Assembly (NCBI GenBank): GCA_030403585.1
Contig: JAUEPE010000014.1
Span: 1 to 64,000, forward strand
Source: Frankia sp. RB7
GTDB lineage: Bacteria; Pseudomonadota; Alphaproteobacteria; Rhizobiales; Xanthobacteraceae
DNA: 64,000 nt
Direction of reading: 5' to 3'
The notes under the pieces were generated by a model. It did no database searches. It saw only the letters and a program-made list of their open reading frames with translations, and was not told where the DNA came from. Positions 1 through 9,052 of this stretch are shown here, piece after piece. How positions within the stretch are numbered: the first letter of the stretch is position 1; each line of letters opens with the position of its first letter. Position numbers and translations under genes: made by a program.

Positions 1-135
1 CAGCCCTTCAAGGCTTCGGTGGGCATCGATCCGATCGATCGGCGGCCCAGTTCGGGCGGCCACCCGGGCTGGGCCATTCCTCACGGAACGAGGCCATACT
101 ACTCCGGCGCGCTAATACAAGGGTGGGGAGAGAGC

Positions 136-447
136 CTACCGCCTCTCCGGCGGCACGTCCTTGACCCTCGCGCAATGCGCCGCGACGTCCTCCACGCTGT
201 ATTTCAAATGCACCCGCTTGTCGGACGGCGCCTGATTGCTTGTGCACACGCCGGGGCGCCACTCGTGCGTTGGCCTGATCGGGCGCGGGGCGAAGCCGCC
301 GCCGCAGTTCGGGCAGACGTTGGAGAGCTTTGTCTCGACGCAATCTGCACAGAACGTGCATTCATAGGAGCAGATCCGCGCATCCGTCGCATCAGGCGGC
401 AGGTCGCGATCGCAATATTCGCAGTTCGGTCGAAGCTGGAGGGCCAT
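136..447 (-). CDS. DUF1272 zinc-binding protein
   Basis: Small cytoplasmic protein of 103 residues from the DUF1272 family, whose function is not known. Eight cysteines are visible (C9, C12, C26, C30, C33, C36, C45, C48), most in CxxC spacing, which fits two small zinc-binding sites. After the cysteine-rich half come about 50 charged residues with no recognisable motif. Length fits the family with a short C-terminal extension. It sits alone at the left edge, downstream on the same strand of the Lrp regulator. No function is inferred beyond metal binding. The 135 bases to its left hold nothing I can support. Confidence 0.8.
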   Translation of the reverse strand: MALQLRPNCEYCDRDLPPDATDARICSYECTFCADCVETKLSNVCPNCGGGFAPRPIRPTHEWRPGVCTSNQAPSDKRVHLKYSVEDVAAHCARVKDVPPERR

Positions 448-522
448 GGTTGAATCTCCGAAAAGCTGGCCGGGATCATCGCAGATCGCGCGCGCGACGC
501 GAATGGCGTAGTTCCCTCGATT

Positions 523-1017
523 TCAGCCAGCCTTGATCTCCTTCAGCGGCAGCCGTGAGCTTTCTTTCAGCCTGTCCAGGACGATCGAGGAGCGTACATG
601 CGCCACACTCTGGTGCGGCATCAGCACGTCGTTGACGAGATTGGAGAGTCCCTTGAGGTCGCGCAGCACGGCCTTGAGCACGTAGTCGGCGTCGCCCGTG
701 AGCGAATAGGCCTCCTGGATTTCGTCGATGCGGTTCACCAGGGCGCGAAAGCGTTTGGAATTATCCGGCGAGTGGGTCGCGAGTCCCACCTGGATGAAGG
801 CGATCACGCCAAAGCCGAGCACCTCGCTGGAGAGGTCGGCGTGGTAGCCGGCGATGACCTTCTCCTCCTCCAGCCGCATCCGCCGCCGCGAGCATTGCGA
901 GGCTGAGAGGCCGGCGAGCTCGGCAAGCTCCTGGTTGGTGAGGCGGCCGTCATCCTGGAGTGCGCCCAGGATCTTGAGGTCGAAGACATCCACGGAAATC
1001 ATGCGTCTTTTGTCCAT
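523..1017 (-). CDS. Lrp/AsnC family transcriptional regulator
   Basis: Probable local regulator of the divergent hppD gene. The N-terminus carries the Lrp/AsnC helix-turn-helix (DLKILGALQDDGR, then LAELAGLSASQCSRR as recognition region, about residues 8-50). It is followed by an AsnC_trans_reg ligand-binding domain containing the typical GDADYVLKA stretch. Length of about 164 residues is normal. Start codons at 1026, 1017 and 1002 are all possible; none has a strong ribosome binding site, and 1017 was chosen as a compromise. The start lies inside a cluster of TGCACG repeats shared with hppD, which suggests autoregulation. Amino-acid-responsive control of tyrosine breakdown is an inference from position. 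Confidence 0.88.
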   Translation of the reverse strand: MDKRRMISVDVFDLKILGALQDDGRLTNQELAELAGLSASQCSRRRMRLEEEKVIAGYHADLSSEVLGFGVIAFIQVGLATHSPDNSKRFRALVNRIDEIQEAYSLTGDADYVLKAVLRDLKGLSNLVNDVLMPHQSVAHVRSSIVLDRLKESSRLPLKEIKAG

Positions 1018-1020
1018 TCC

Positions 1021-1078
1021 ATGCACGGATCGTGCATATGGTAGCCAAAACGCATCCCGTTTGCACGCTCATTGCACG
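1021..1078. promoter_or_regulatory. TGCACG repeat cluster between the Lrp gene and hppD
   Basis: ATGCACG (1021-1027) and CGTGCAT (1031-1037) form a perfect 7-bp inverted repeat with a 3-bp spacer. TTGCACG then occurs twice more, at 1061-1067 and 1072-1078. Four copies of TGCACG/CGTGCA within 58 bp of a divergent regulator/target region make a good candidate Lrp operator. The inverted repeat overlaps the 5' end of the regulator gene. Confidence 0.5.
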
Positions 1079-1123
1079 CCCCGTGAAGGATAGTTCAGGG
1101 CAGCAGCAAATTGGGAGAGCAGC

Positions 1124-2242
1124 ATGGGTCCGTTTCCGCACGATGCACCGCCGGCCACGATCACGGTCGACAATCCGATGGGCACCGACGGGTTCGAGTT
1201 CGTCGAATATGCGCATCCCAATCCGCGGGAGTTGCATGATCTGTTCAAGCTGATGGGCTATGCGCCCGTCGCGCGCCACAAGACCAAGACCATCACGGTC
1301 TATCGCCAGGGCGACATCAACTATCTCGTCAACGAGGAGCCAGGTACTCACGGCTACGAGTTCGTCGCCGCGCACGGGCCCTGCGCGCCGTCGATGGCGT
1401 TCCGCGTGGTCGATGCGAAGGCGGCCTATGACCGGGCGATCGCGCTCGGCGCCGAGCCTGCGGATGTGCCTTCCGCGCAGAGGACGCTCGACGTGCCCGC
1501 GATCAAGGGCATCGGCGGCAGCCTGCTTTATTTCGTCGATCGCTACGGCGCCAAGGGCTCGGTCTATGATGCCGAATTCGAATGGTTGGGCGCACGCGAT
1601 CCCCGGCCTGTCGGCGCCGGCCTGTTCTATCTCGACCATCTCACCCACAACGTTCATCGCGGCCGTATGGATGTCTGGACCGGCTTCTACGAAAAACTCT
1701 TCAACTTCCGCCAGATCCGCTTCTTCGACATCGAGGGCCGTGCCTCCGGCCTGTTCTCGCGCGCGCTGACTAGCCCGGACGGCAAGATCCGGATTCCGAT
1801 CAACGAGGACGCCGGCGATGCCGGCCAGATCGAGGAATATCTGAAGATCTATCGCGGTGAAGGCATCCAGCACATCGCCTGCGGCTGCCGCGACATCCAC
1901 GGCACCATTGAGGGCCTGCGCGCGGCCGGCCTGCCTTTCATGCCGTCGCCGCCCGAGACCTATTTCGAGAAGATCGACGCGCGCCTGCCCAAGCACGGCG
2001 AGGACGTCGCGCGCCTGCAGACGAACGGCATCCTGATCGACGGCGAAGGCGTGGTCGACGGTGGCCAGACCAAGGTTCTGCTGCAGATCTTCTCGGCCAA
2101 TGCGATCGGCCCGATCTTCTTCGAGTTCATCCAGCGCAAGGGCGACGACGGTTTTGGCGAGGGCAACTTCAAGGCCCTGTTCGAGTCGATCGAGGAGGAT
2201 CAGATCCGGCGCGGGGTGTTGAAGGTGGATACTGCGGCGTAG
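1124..2242 (+). CDS. hppD: 4-hydroxyphenylpyruvate dioxygenase
   Basis: Converts 4-hydroxyphenylpyruvate to homogentisate in tyrosine catabolism, in the cytoplasm. The protein is 372 residues, normal for the family, with two vicinal-oxygen-chelate domains. The Fe(II) ligands of the second domain can be placed: His in LDHLTHNVH, His in GIQHIACG, and Glu in GPIFFEFIQRKG followed by the conserved GFGEGNFKALFESIE tail. The start ATG at 1124 follows GGGAGAGCAGC. The gene is divergent from an Lrp regulator. No maiA, hmgA or fumarylacetoacetase of the classical pathway adjoins it; the FAH-family gene at 26.5 kb belongs to another cluster. Confidence 0.97.
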   Translation: MGPFPHDAPPATITVDNPMGTDGFEFVEYAHPNPRELHDLFKLMGYAPVARHKTKTITVYRQGDINYLVNEEPGTHGYEFVAAHGPCAPSMAFRVVDAKAAYDRAIALGAEPADVPSAQRTLDVPAIKGIGGSLLYFVDRYGAKGSVYDAEFEWLGARDPRPVGAGLFYLDHLTHNVHRGRMDVWTGFYEKLFNFRQIRFFDIEGRASGLFSRALTSPDGKIRIPINEDAGDAGQIEEYLKIYRGEGIQHIACGCRDIHGTIEGLRAAGLPFMPSPPETYFEKIDARLPKHGEDVARLQTNGILIDGEGVVDGGQTKVLLQIFSANAIGPIFFEFIQRKGDDGFGEGNFKALFESIEEDQIRRGVLKVDTAA

Positions 2243-2269
2243 GTCGCGGCCGTCAGGCACACTGCCGTA

Positions 2270-2353
2270 GGTGGGCAAAGGCGCAACGCGCCGTGCCCAC
2301 CATCTCTCTGCGAACTCCATCAAGGTGGTGGGCACGCTTCGCTTTGCCCACCC
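2270..2353. repeat. Palindromic intergenic repeat (GTGGGCA/TGCCCAC type)
   Basis: Two inverted arms, GTGGGCAAAGGCG...GTGCCCACC and GGTGGGCACG...TTTGCCCACC, each form a hairpin, and the two hairpins are also inverted copies of each other. It lies between the convergent hppD and MFS genes, where it could end transcription from both sides. It looks like a dispersed REP-type element. Confidence 0.6.
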
Positions 2354-2374
2354 TATGATACTACGAGAGCGAGC

Positions 2375-3691
2375 CTAGCTCGACGAACCCGCCATCGCTG
2401 CGCCGGCCGTCGCGCGTTGCTTCCGCCCGACGTCTTCGGGCACCCGCATCGCTATCGTGGCGAGCAGGCTGACGATGCCCATGGCGACGACGTACCAGAC
2501 CCATGAGAGCTTGTCGCCCGTCGCCCCGATGATCCCCGTGAACACGAGCTGTGCCGTACCGCCAAAGATGGTCACGCCGAGCGCATAGGCGATCGACAGC
2601 CCGGTGGTGCGGACAATCGCCGGGAAGATCAGCGGGATGAGGATGATGCCGGCGCCCCCCGACATCGCATGGAACGCCATCAGCACGGCGACGGTGACCA
2701 CGTACACTGGCGGCGAGCCCGATGACACCACCAGAAGCAACGCGGGATAGAACAGCAACGTGACGATAATGCGCGGGACCACGGCGATGGTCTTCAGGCT
2801 GTATCTGTCCGCGAGCGCGCCGCCGAGCAGCGCGAAGATCGTACCGACTACGAAGGTGGCGAAGTTGGCCGTCATCGCCCAGCTCTGGCTGTAATGCAGC
2901 GTGTTGATGGCGTAGGTCGCGGTGTAGAGGAAGAAGTACTGGCCGATGGTCGCGCCGGAGATCAGCAGGATGCACAGCACGATCTTGCCCCAGTGGTTGG
3001 CCAGGATGTCGGAGAGCACGCCGCCGACGCTGGCATGGGCCGTCTCGGTATCCAAGGTCTCATCGAGATTCTTGCGGATGAAGTAGCCGACCGGTGCAAT
3101 CAGGATTCCGAGCAGGAAGGGAACGCGCCAACCCCAGCTGTCATTGGCGCCGGGCGTGATCAGGAACGCCAGACCAAGGCCGACGAGCGCAGAGAACAGG
3201 CTGCCCAGGTTCTGGCTGGCGAGCTGCCAGCTTCCGAAGAAACCTTTGCGGTGCGCAGGCGCGCTCTCGAGCAGATAGGTCGTCGCCGGCCCCATCTCGC
3301 CGCCGGTCGAAAAACCCTGCAATAGCCGCGCGAGCACCAAAAGGACGGGTGCTAGCACTCCGATCTGGTCGTAGGTGGGCAGCAGGCCGATGATGCCGGT
3401 GCCGAGCGCCATGAGCCAGATGGTCAGCGTCATCGCGGGCTTGCGGCCATAGCGGTCGGCATAGGCGCCGATCAGGATACCGCCCAGCGGCCGCGCCACG
3501 AATCCGACGCCAAAGGTCGCAACCGTCAGCAGCAGGCTCGTGTTCGGATTGTCCGCCGGAAAGAACGCCTTGGCGAGCCAGACGGCGAACGCCGCGTAGA
3601 CGGTGAAGTCGTAGAATTCGAGCGCGTTGCCGAGAATGGCTGCGCCGACGCGCATGGTTTGAGAGGGACGCGGGCGGTCAGTCTGGTTCAC
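2375..3691 (-). CDS. MFS transporter, metabolite:H+ symporter type
   Basis: Inner-membrane proton-coupled transporter of 438 residues with about 12 predicted membrane segments. The MFS loop motif is visible as ADRYGRKPAM (about residues 83-92). GGEMGPATTYLLESAP and HRKGFFGSWQ in the fourth and fifth helix region are typical of the MHS branch (ProP, ShiA, KgtP relatives), which carries organic acids or betaines. Start MNQTDRP is supported by the membrane topology. It precedes the racemase gene divergently in function but on the same strand, 76 bp apart. Substrate cannot be told from sequence. Confidence 0.9.
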   Translation of the reverse strand: MNQTDRPRPSQTMRVGAAILGNALEFYDFTVYAAFAVWLAKAFFPADNPNTSLLLTVATFGVGFVARPLGGILIGAYADRYGRKPAMTLTIWLMALGTGIIGLLPTYDQIGVLAPVLLVLARLLQGFSTGGEMGPATTYLLESAPAHRKGFFGSWQLASQNLGSLFSALVGLGLAFLITPGANDSWGWRVPFLLGILIAPVGYFIRKNLDETLDTETAHASVGGVLSDILANHWGKIVLCILLISGATIGQYFFLYTATYAINTLHYSQSWAMTANFATFVVGTIFALLGGALADRYSLKTIAVVPRIIVTLLFYPALLLVVSSGSPPVYVVTVAVLMAFHAMSGGAGIILIPLIFPAIVRTTGLSIAYALGVTIFGGTAQLVFTGIIGATGDKLSWVWYVVAMGIVSLLATIAMRVPEDVGRKQRATAGAAMAGSSS

Positions 3692-3767
3692 GGATTAGCA
3701 CCTTGTGTCACTGGCATGACCGCGAAGTGACGCAAAAAGGTGCCTGCTTGCAACCCTTAAGCCTGCC

Positions 3768-4880
3768 TTAGTGGTCCGCTTTCCACGCAGCCGTCACCGC
3801 CCCGATCTCCGCGCCCTCCGGCTCGCGAACCGCCGACGGCGTACGCGAGAAGCGTGGCGCCGGCGCGGGCTGTTTCACGCCGTGGCGTTCGATGAAGACC
3901 TCGCGGGCGACCATGTGTGGATGCCCGGTTGCTTCCGACATGGTCAGCACCGGCGCAAAGCAGATGTCGCTGCCTTCCATGATCTTGCACCAATCCTCGC
4001 GCGTCTTGCTCTTGAACACGGCCTTCAGCTTCTCCTTCAGCGCGGGCCACGCCTTGGGGTCCATCTGCGCGTCGAAATCGGCATCGGAGAGGCCAGCGTG
4101 CTCGCGCAGCAGCGCGTAGAACTGCGGCTCGATCGAGCCGATCGAAACGAAATGGCCGCAGGCGCATTCATAGACGCCGTAGAAATGGGCGCCGCCGTCG
4201 AGGAAGTTCCGGTTGCGGCCTTCGGTCCAGCGGCCGAGTGTTTTCATGTCGAAGAAGAACGACATCAGCGATGCCGCGCCGTCGCACATCGCGGCGTCGA
4301 CCACCTGGCCCTTGCCGGACTTTGATGCTTCCAGCAATGCGGCGAGCACGCCGACGACGAGATAGAGCGCGCCGCCGCCGAAATCGCCAACGAGATTAAG
4401 CGGCGGCACCGGCGCTTCCTTGGTGCCGATCGCGGCGAGCGCACCGGTGATGGAGATGTAGTTGATGTCGTGGCCGGCGGCATTCGCCAGCGGGCCTTCC
4501 TGGCCCCATCCGGTCATGCGGCCGTAGACGAGCTTTGGATTGCGCGCGAGCACGATATCGGGGCCAAGGCCGAGCCGCTCCATCACGCCGGGACGAAAAC
4601 CTTCGACCAGCGCGTCGGCGCTGGCGAGCAGGTCGAGCACTTGGGCGATGGCCGCCTTGTCCTTGAGATCGAGCTCGATCACCTTGCGGCCGCGGCCCGC
4701 CACCGACTTCATGCTCTTTTTCGCGCCGACGCGGTCGAGCGTGACGACATCGGCGCCCATGTCGGCCAGCATCATGCAGGCGAACGGGCCCGGTCCGATG
4801 CCGGCGAATTCGACGATTCGAAAGCCCGCGAGCGGGCCGGTGGCGCGGATGGATGTGGTCTGGGCTGGCTTGTCGAGCAC
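3768..4880 (-). CDS. Alpha-methylacyl-CoA racemase-like CaiB/BaiF family enzyme
   Basis: Class III CoA-transferase fold protein of 370 residues. It matches the alpha-methylacyl-CoA racemase branch more than true transferases: the catalytic pair can be placed as H137 (AAGHDINYI) and D166 (LVGDFGGG), and the acidic segment [14 protein letters not shown] is also present. The expected reaction is epimerisation of 2-methylacyl-CoA in branched fatty acid or sterol side-chain breakdown. [11 protein letters not shown] is the family signature. It lies 206 bp downstream of coxM, beyond a terminator, so it probably has its own promoter; TTAAT(n6)ATTAA at about 4954-4969 is a possible operator. Confidence 0.85.
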   Translation of the reverse strand: MLDKPAQTTSIRATGPLAGFRIVEFAGIGPGPFACMMLADMGADVVTLDRVGAKKSMKSVAGRGRKVIELDLKDKAAIAQVLDLLASADALVEGFRPGVMERLGLGPDIVLARNPKLVYGRMTGWGQEGPLANAAGHDINYISITGALAAIGTKEAPVPPLNLVGDFGGGALYLVVGVLAALLEASKSGKGQVVDAAMCDGAASLMSFFFDMKTLGRWTEGRNRNFLDGGAHFYGVYECACGHFVSIGSIEPQFYALLREHAGLSDADFDAQMDPKAWPALKEKLKAVFKSKTREDWCKIMEGSDICFAPVLTMSEATGHPHMVAREVFIERHGVKQPAPAPRFSRTPSAVREPEGAEIGAVTAAWKADH

Positions 4881-5021
4881 GTTGTTGCTTCCTCGGGTCG
4901 CGGGCGGATGCCGATGGTTCGGCAGGCGCCTCGGACGTTCCTCTCTGGGGCGAGTTAATTGGCTGATTAACTTTTCTCGCCTTCACGCCAGCGAGGCAAG
5001 CGCTTTTCATGCATGGGCGCA

Positions 5022-5053
5022 TAATAAAAGCGGCGCGCATTGCTGCGCGCCGC
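5022..5053 (-). terminator. Rho-independent terminator of the coxSLM operon
   Basis: A perfect 10-bp stem (GCGGCGCGCA at 5030-5039 with TGCGCGCCGC at 5044-5053) and a 4-nt loop is followed on the minus strand by TTTTATTAT. It sits 34 bp past the coxM stop codon. Confidence 0.85.
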
Positions 5054-5086
5054 GGAAGATTTGTGTTGAGACGCTAGAGAAGGATC

Positions 5087-5887
5087 TCAGCCCGCAGCAG
5101 TCACTGCACGCTGTGCCATCACCTTGACGAGGTTGGCGCGATATTCCGCAGTGCCGTGGATATCGGCCAGCAGATTGCTCGCCGAAACGCTCACGCCATC
5201 GATTGCTGCCGGCGACCAGTTAGCCTTCAGCGCCGCCTCGATTGCAGGCACCCGCATCACGCCGCTCTGCGATGCTCCGGTCGCGGCGACGCGGATCTCG
5301 CCGGACTTCGTCTGTGCGACGAAGACGGCGGTGAGCGCGAAGCGCGAGGCCGGATGCCGCATCTTGGCGTAACCCGCTTTCGCCGGAACCGGGAACGACA
5401 CGGCGGTAATGATCTCGCCGTCTTCAAGTGCGGTCGTGAACAGGCCCTGGAAGAAGTCCTCCGCCGAGATCGACCGCTTGTTGGTCTTCACGGTGGCGCC
5501 GAGCGCGAGCAATGCGGCCGGGTAGTCCGCAGCGGGATCGTTGTTCGCGATCGAGCCGCCGATCGTGCCGCGGTAACGCACCGCGGGATCGCCGAGCACC
5601 GAGGTGAGATAGGCGATCGCGGGGATCGCCTTCTTCACATCGGCATTCTGCATGATGTCGAAATAGGTCGTGCCGGCCTTGATGGTCAGCACGTCGCCCG
5701 AGAGCTCGACGCCCTGCAGCTCCTTGATCTTGCCGAGGTCGATGACATCCGAGGGGCTGGCAAGGCGCTGCTTCATCACCGGCAGCAGCGTCTGGCCGCC
5801 GGCAAGAAATTTCGCCTCAGTGCCCTTGGCGAACAGGCTGGCAGCCTCGTCGACCGAAGAGGCGCGATGATAAGTGGTCTGGTACAT
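5087..5887 (-). CDS. coxM: FAD-binding medium subunit of a CO-dehydrogenase-like molybdenum hydroxylase
   Basis: Medium subunit carrying FAD that passes electrons from the iron-sulphur subunit to the acceptor. At 266 residues it has the usual CoxM size. The FAD-binding motifs AGGQTLLP (near residue 32) and TIGGSIANNDPAADYPAAL (near residue 100) are intact. Start MYQTTYHRASSVDEA at 5887 was chosen over an upstream in-frame ATG because it matches family N-termini and follows a GGAGCAAC-like site. It is third in the operon, 13 bp after coxL. Confidence 0.93.
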   Translation of the reverse strand: MYQTTYHRASSVDEAASLFAKGTEAKFLAGGQTLLPVMKQRLASPSDVIDLGKIKELQGVELSGDVLTIKAGTTYFDIMQNADVKKAIPAIAYLTSVLGDPAVRYRGTIGGSIANNDPAADYPAALLALGATVKTNKRSISAEDFFQGLFTTALEDGEIITAVSFPVPAKAGYAKMRHPASRFALTAVFVAQTKSGEIRVAATGASQSGVMRVPAIEAALKANWSPAAIDGVSVSASNLLADIHGTAEYRANLVKVMAQRAVTAAG

Positions 5888-5900
5888 CTTGTTGCTCCTC

Positions 5901-8243
5901 TCAGGCCGCGTGGATCGTGCGCCAGACCCGGTCAGGGGTCGCGGGCATTTCCAGATTGTTCTTGCCGATCGCATCCGTGATCGCATTGATAACGGCCGCA
6001 GAGGCGCCGATTGCGCCGGCCTCACCGCAACCCTTGATGCCCAGCGGATTGCCCGGGCACAGCGTCGTGGTGTGGGAGAGGTTGAACGACGGCAGATCGT
6101 CGGCGCGCGGCATGGAGTAATCCATGAACGAGGCCGTCACGGGCTGGCCGTTGGTATCGTAGATGGCGTGCTCGAGCAGCGCTTGTCCGATGCCCTGGGC
6201 AAGGCCGCCATGGACCTGGCCTTCGACGATCATCGGGTTGATCAGCCGGCCGAAATCGTCGGCCGCGACGAAGTTGACGAAGGTGGTCTTGCCGGTGCCG
6301 GCATCGACCTCGAGCTCGCAGATGTAAGCGCCGGCCGGGAAGGTGAAGTTGGTCGGGTCGTAGAAGGCGCTCTCCTTCAGGCCCGGCTCCATCCCGTCAG
6401 GCAGATTGTGCGCGGTGTAGGCCGCGAGTGCGACCATCGGGAGCGCAATCGCCTTGTCGGTGCCGGCGACCTTGAACTCGCCGTTCTCGATGACAATGTC
6501 GCCCTCGGACGCTTCCAGCGCATGCGCCGCGATCTTCTTGGCTTTGGACTCCATCTTCTCCATCGCCTTCAGGATCGCGGTGAGGCCGACGGCCGCGGAG
6601 CGCGAGCCGTAGGTGCCCATGCCGAACTGCACCTTGTCAGTGTCGCCATGGACGATCGAGACCTGGCTGATGGGAATGCCGAGACGTTCCGCAACGAGCT
6701 GGCAGAAGGTGGTCTCGTGACCCTGGCCATGGCTGTGCGAGCCCGTGAGGATCTCGATGGTGCCGACCGGGTTGACGCGCACTTCGGCCGATTCCCACAG
6801 GCCGACGCCGGCGCCCAGGCTGCCGACGGCCTTCGACGGCGCGATGCCGCAGGCCTCGATGTAGCAGGACAAGCCGATGCCGCGCAGCTTGCCTTCCGTC
6901 TTCGCCTTGGCCTTGCGGGCAGCGAAGCCGGCATAGTCGATCGCCTTCATCGCGGCGTCGAGCGAGGCATTAAAGTCGCCGACGTCATACGCCATGATCA
7001 CAGGCGTCTGGTGCGGGAACTCCGTGATGAAGTTTTGCCGGCGCAGTGCTGCCGGATCCACCTTCAACTGCCGCGCCGCCGTCTCCATGAGCCGTTCGAT
7101 CAGGTAGCTCGCCTCGGGGCGGCCCGCGCCACGATAGGCGTCGACCGGCGTGGTGTTGGTGTAGACGCCGATCACTTCGGCATGGATCGCCGGGATGTTG
7201 TACTGGCCCGACAGCAGTGTCGCGTAGAGATAGGTCGGCACCGACGACGAGAACAGCGACATATAGGCGCCGAAATTGGCGTAGGTCTTCACCTTCAAGC
7301 CGGTGATCTTGTTGTTGGCGTCGAACGCCATCTCGGCATGAGTGACGTGGTCGCGGCCATGCGCGTCGGTGAGGAAGGCCTCGGTGCGGTCGCCGGTCCA
7401 TTTCACGGGACGGCCGACCTTCTTCGAGGCCCACAGCGCCACCATCTCTTCGGGATAGATGAAGATCTTTGAGCCGAAGCCGCCGCCGACGTCGGGGGCG
7501 ATGACGCGCAGCTTGTGCTCGGGAGCGATGTTGTAGAACGCCGACAGCACCAGGCGGGCGACGTGCGGGTTCTGCGAGGTCGTATAGAGAGTGAAGTGCT
7601 CTTCCGCCGCGTCGTAATCGGCGATCGCCGCGCGCGGCTCCATCGCGTTCGGGGCGAGGCGGTTGTTGGTGACGTCGAGCTTCACGACATTGGCGGCTTT
7701 GGCGAAAGCGGCATCCGCTGCGCCTTCGTCGCCGATCACCCAGTCATAGACCTGGTTGCCGGGGGCTTCGGGGTGAAGCTGCTGTGCGCCGGCCTTGATC
7801 GCGGCGTGAACGTCGGCGACGGCCGGCAGCTCTTCATAATCCACGACGACGGCTTCCGACGCGTCGCGCGCGAGATTTTTGGTATCTGCGATCACGACCG
7901 CGACGGCCTGACCGACGAAGCGCACCGTCTCCGGCGCCATGGCAGGCCATGCGCCCATTTTCATCGGGCTGCCGTCCTTGGAGGTGATGGCCCAGCCGCA
8001 GATGAGGTTGCCGACCTTGTCGTCGACGATCTCCTGGCCCGTGAGCACCGCGACCACACCCGGCATCTTCAGCGCGGCAGAAGAGTCGATCTTCTTCACC
8101 TTGGCGTGCGCGTGCGGGCTGCGGATGAAATGGGCATGGGTCATGCCCAGCAATTTGATGTCGTCAACGTACCGGCCCTTGCCGGTAATGAAACGCTTGT
8201 CTTCCTTGCGCACGACGCGCGCGCCGATGCCTTCAACACCCAT
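5901..8243 (-). CDS. coxL: Large molybdopterin subunit, form II CO-dehydrogenase-like (aerobic-type)
   Basis: Catalytic subunit of 780 residues binding molybdopterin cytosine dinucleotide. The active-site loop reads AYRGAGR (within [14 protein letters not shown]), the form II signature, instead of the AYxCSFR of genuine CO-oxidising form I enzymes. [27 protein letters not shown] and [10 protein letters not shown] are cofactor-binding segments of the xanthine oxidase family. The gene order S-L-M also fits form II. The true substrate of form II enzymes is mostly unknown; CO oxidation should not be assumed. It lies 84 bp downstream of coxS. Confidence 0.93.
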   Translation of the reverse strand: MGVEGIGARVVRKEDKRFITGKGRYVDDIKLLGMTHAHFIRSPHAHAKVKKIDSSAALKMPGVVAVLTGQEIVDDKVGNLICGWAITSKDGSPMKMGAWPAMAPETVRFVGQAVAVVIADTKNLARDASEAVVVDYEELPAVADVHAAIKAGAQQLHPEAPGNQVYDWVIGDEGAADAAFAKAANVVKLDVTNNRLAPNAMEPRAAIADYDAAEEHFTLYTTSQNPHVARLVLSAFYNIAPEHKLRVIAPDVGGGFGSKIFIYPEEMVALWASKKVGRPVKWTGDRTEAFLTDAHGRDHVTHAEMAFDANNKITGLKVKTYANFGAYMSLFSSSVPTYLYATLLSGQYNIPAIHAEVIGVYTNTTPVDAYRGAGRPEASYLIERLMETAARQLKVDPAALRRQNFITEFPHQTPVIMAYDVGDFNASLDAAMKAIDYAGFAARKAKAKTEGKLRGIGLSCYIEACGIAPSKAVGSLGAGVGLWESAEVRVNPVGTIEILTGSHSHGQGHETTFCQLVAERLGIPISQVSIVHGDTDKVQFGMGTYGSRSAAVGLTAILKAMEKMESKAKKIAAHALEASEGDIVIENGEFKVAGTDKAIALPMVALAAYTAHNLPDGMEPGLKESAFYDPTNFTFPAGAYICELEVDAGTGKTTFVNFVAADDFGRLINPMIVEGQVHGGLAQGIGQALLEHAIYDTNGQPVTASFMDYSMPRADDLPSFNLSHTTTLCPGNPLGIKGCGEAGAIGASAAVINAITDAIGKNNLEMPATPDRVWRTIHAA

Positions 8244-8327
8244 GTCTGGTCCTCCCGACCGGAATTGTTTTCACTGAGCTTTCCCTCGAAAACCGCAGCG
8301 GTGGTTCTTTTTTCGAGGCGAGCCGTT

Positions 8328-8813
<486 letters not shown>

Positions 8814-8950
8814 GGAACATACCTCCCGGGATTGATTTTGATTGTTTCTAATTAGAGACCGCGGCCCCCGGGCTTGGCAACTAGGATTTTGGTCGCCCCC
8901 GTCCGGGCGGTCGGCCTTTGGCCGATAAGGCCCTCGATTGCGCCCGTCTG

Positions 8951-8972
8951 GCGAATTTACCGCCCTTTATCC
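8951..8972. promoter_or_regulatory. Imperfect palindrome upstream of the first chemoreceptor
   Basis: GGCG-AATTTACCGCC followed by CTTTATCC about 80 bp before the receptor start. It matches, with part of the left arm lost, the perfect palindrome at 11138-11155 in front of the second receptor. Probably a shared regulator site or promoter element that was copied with the gene. Confidence 0.45.
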
Positions 8973-9052
8973 ATTGTGCCCTAGTTTTGCGCATCCGGGT
9001 CTGGGGGCGGGGCGCCTCCGGACGACGGCTGAAGAGAAAATGGGGGTTGGGA

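Noticed and set aside
950..2335. 461-residue minus-strand frame antisense to hppD
   Set aside because: The plus-strand gene has all iron ligands; the opposite frame has no domain-like pattern.
8921..8928. GCCGATAA, an exact match to a flagellar sigma-28 -10 element upstream of the first chemoreceptor
   Set aside because: No matching TAAAG-type -35 element lies at the proper distance, and the match is within a GGCCTT...AAGGCC hairpin.
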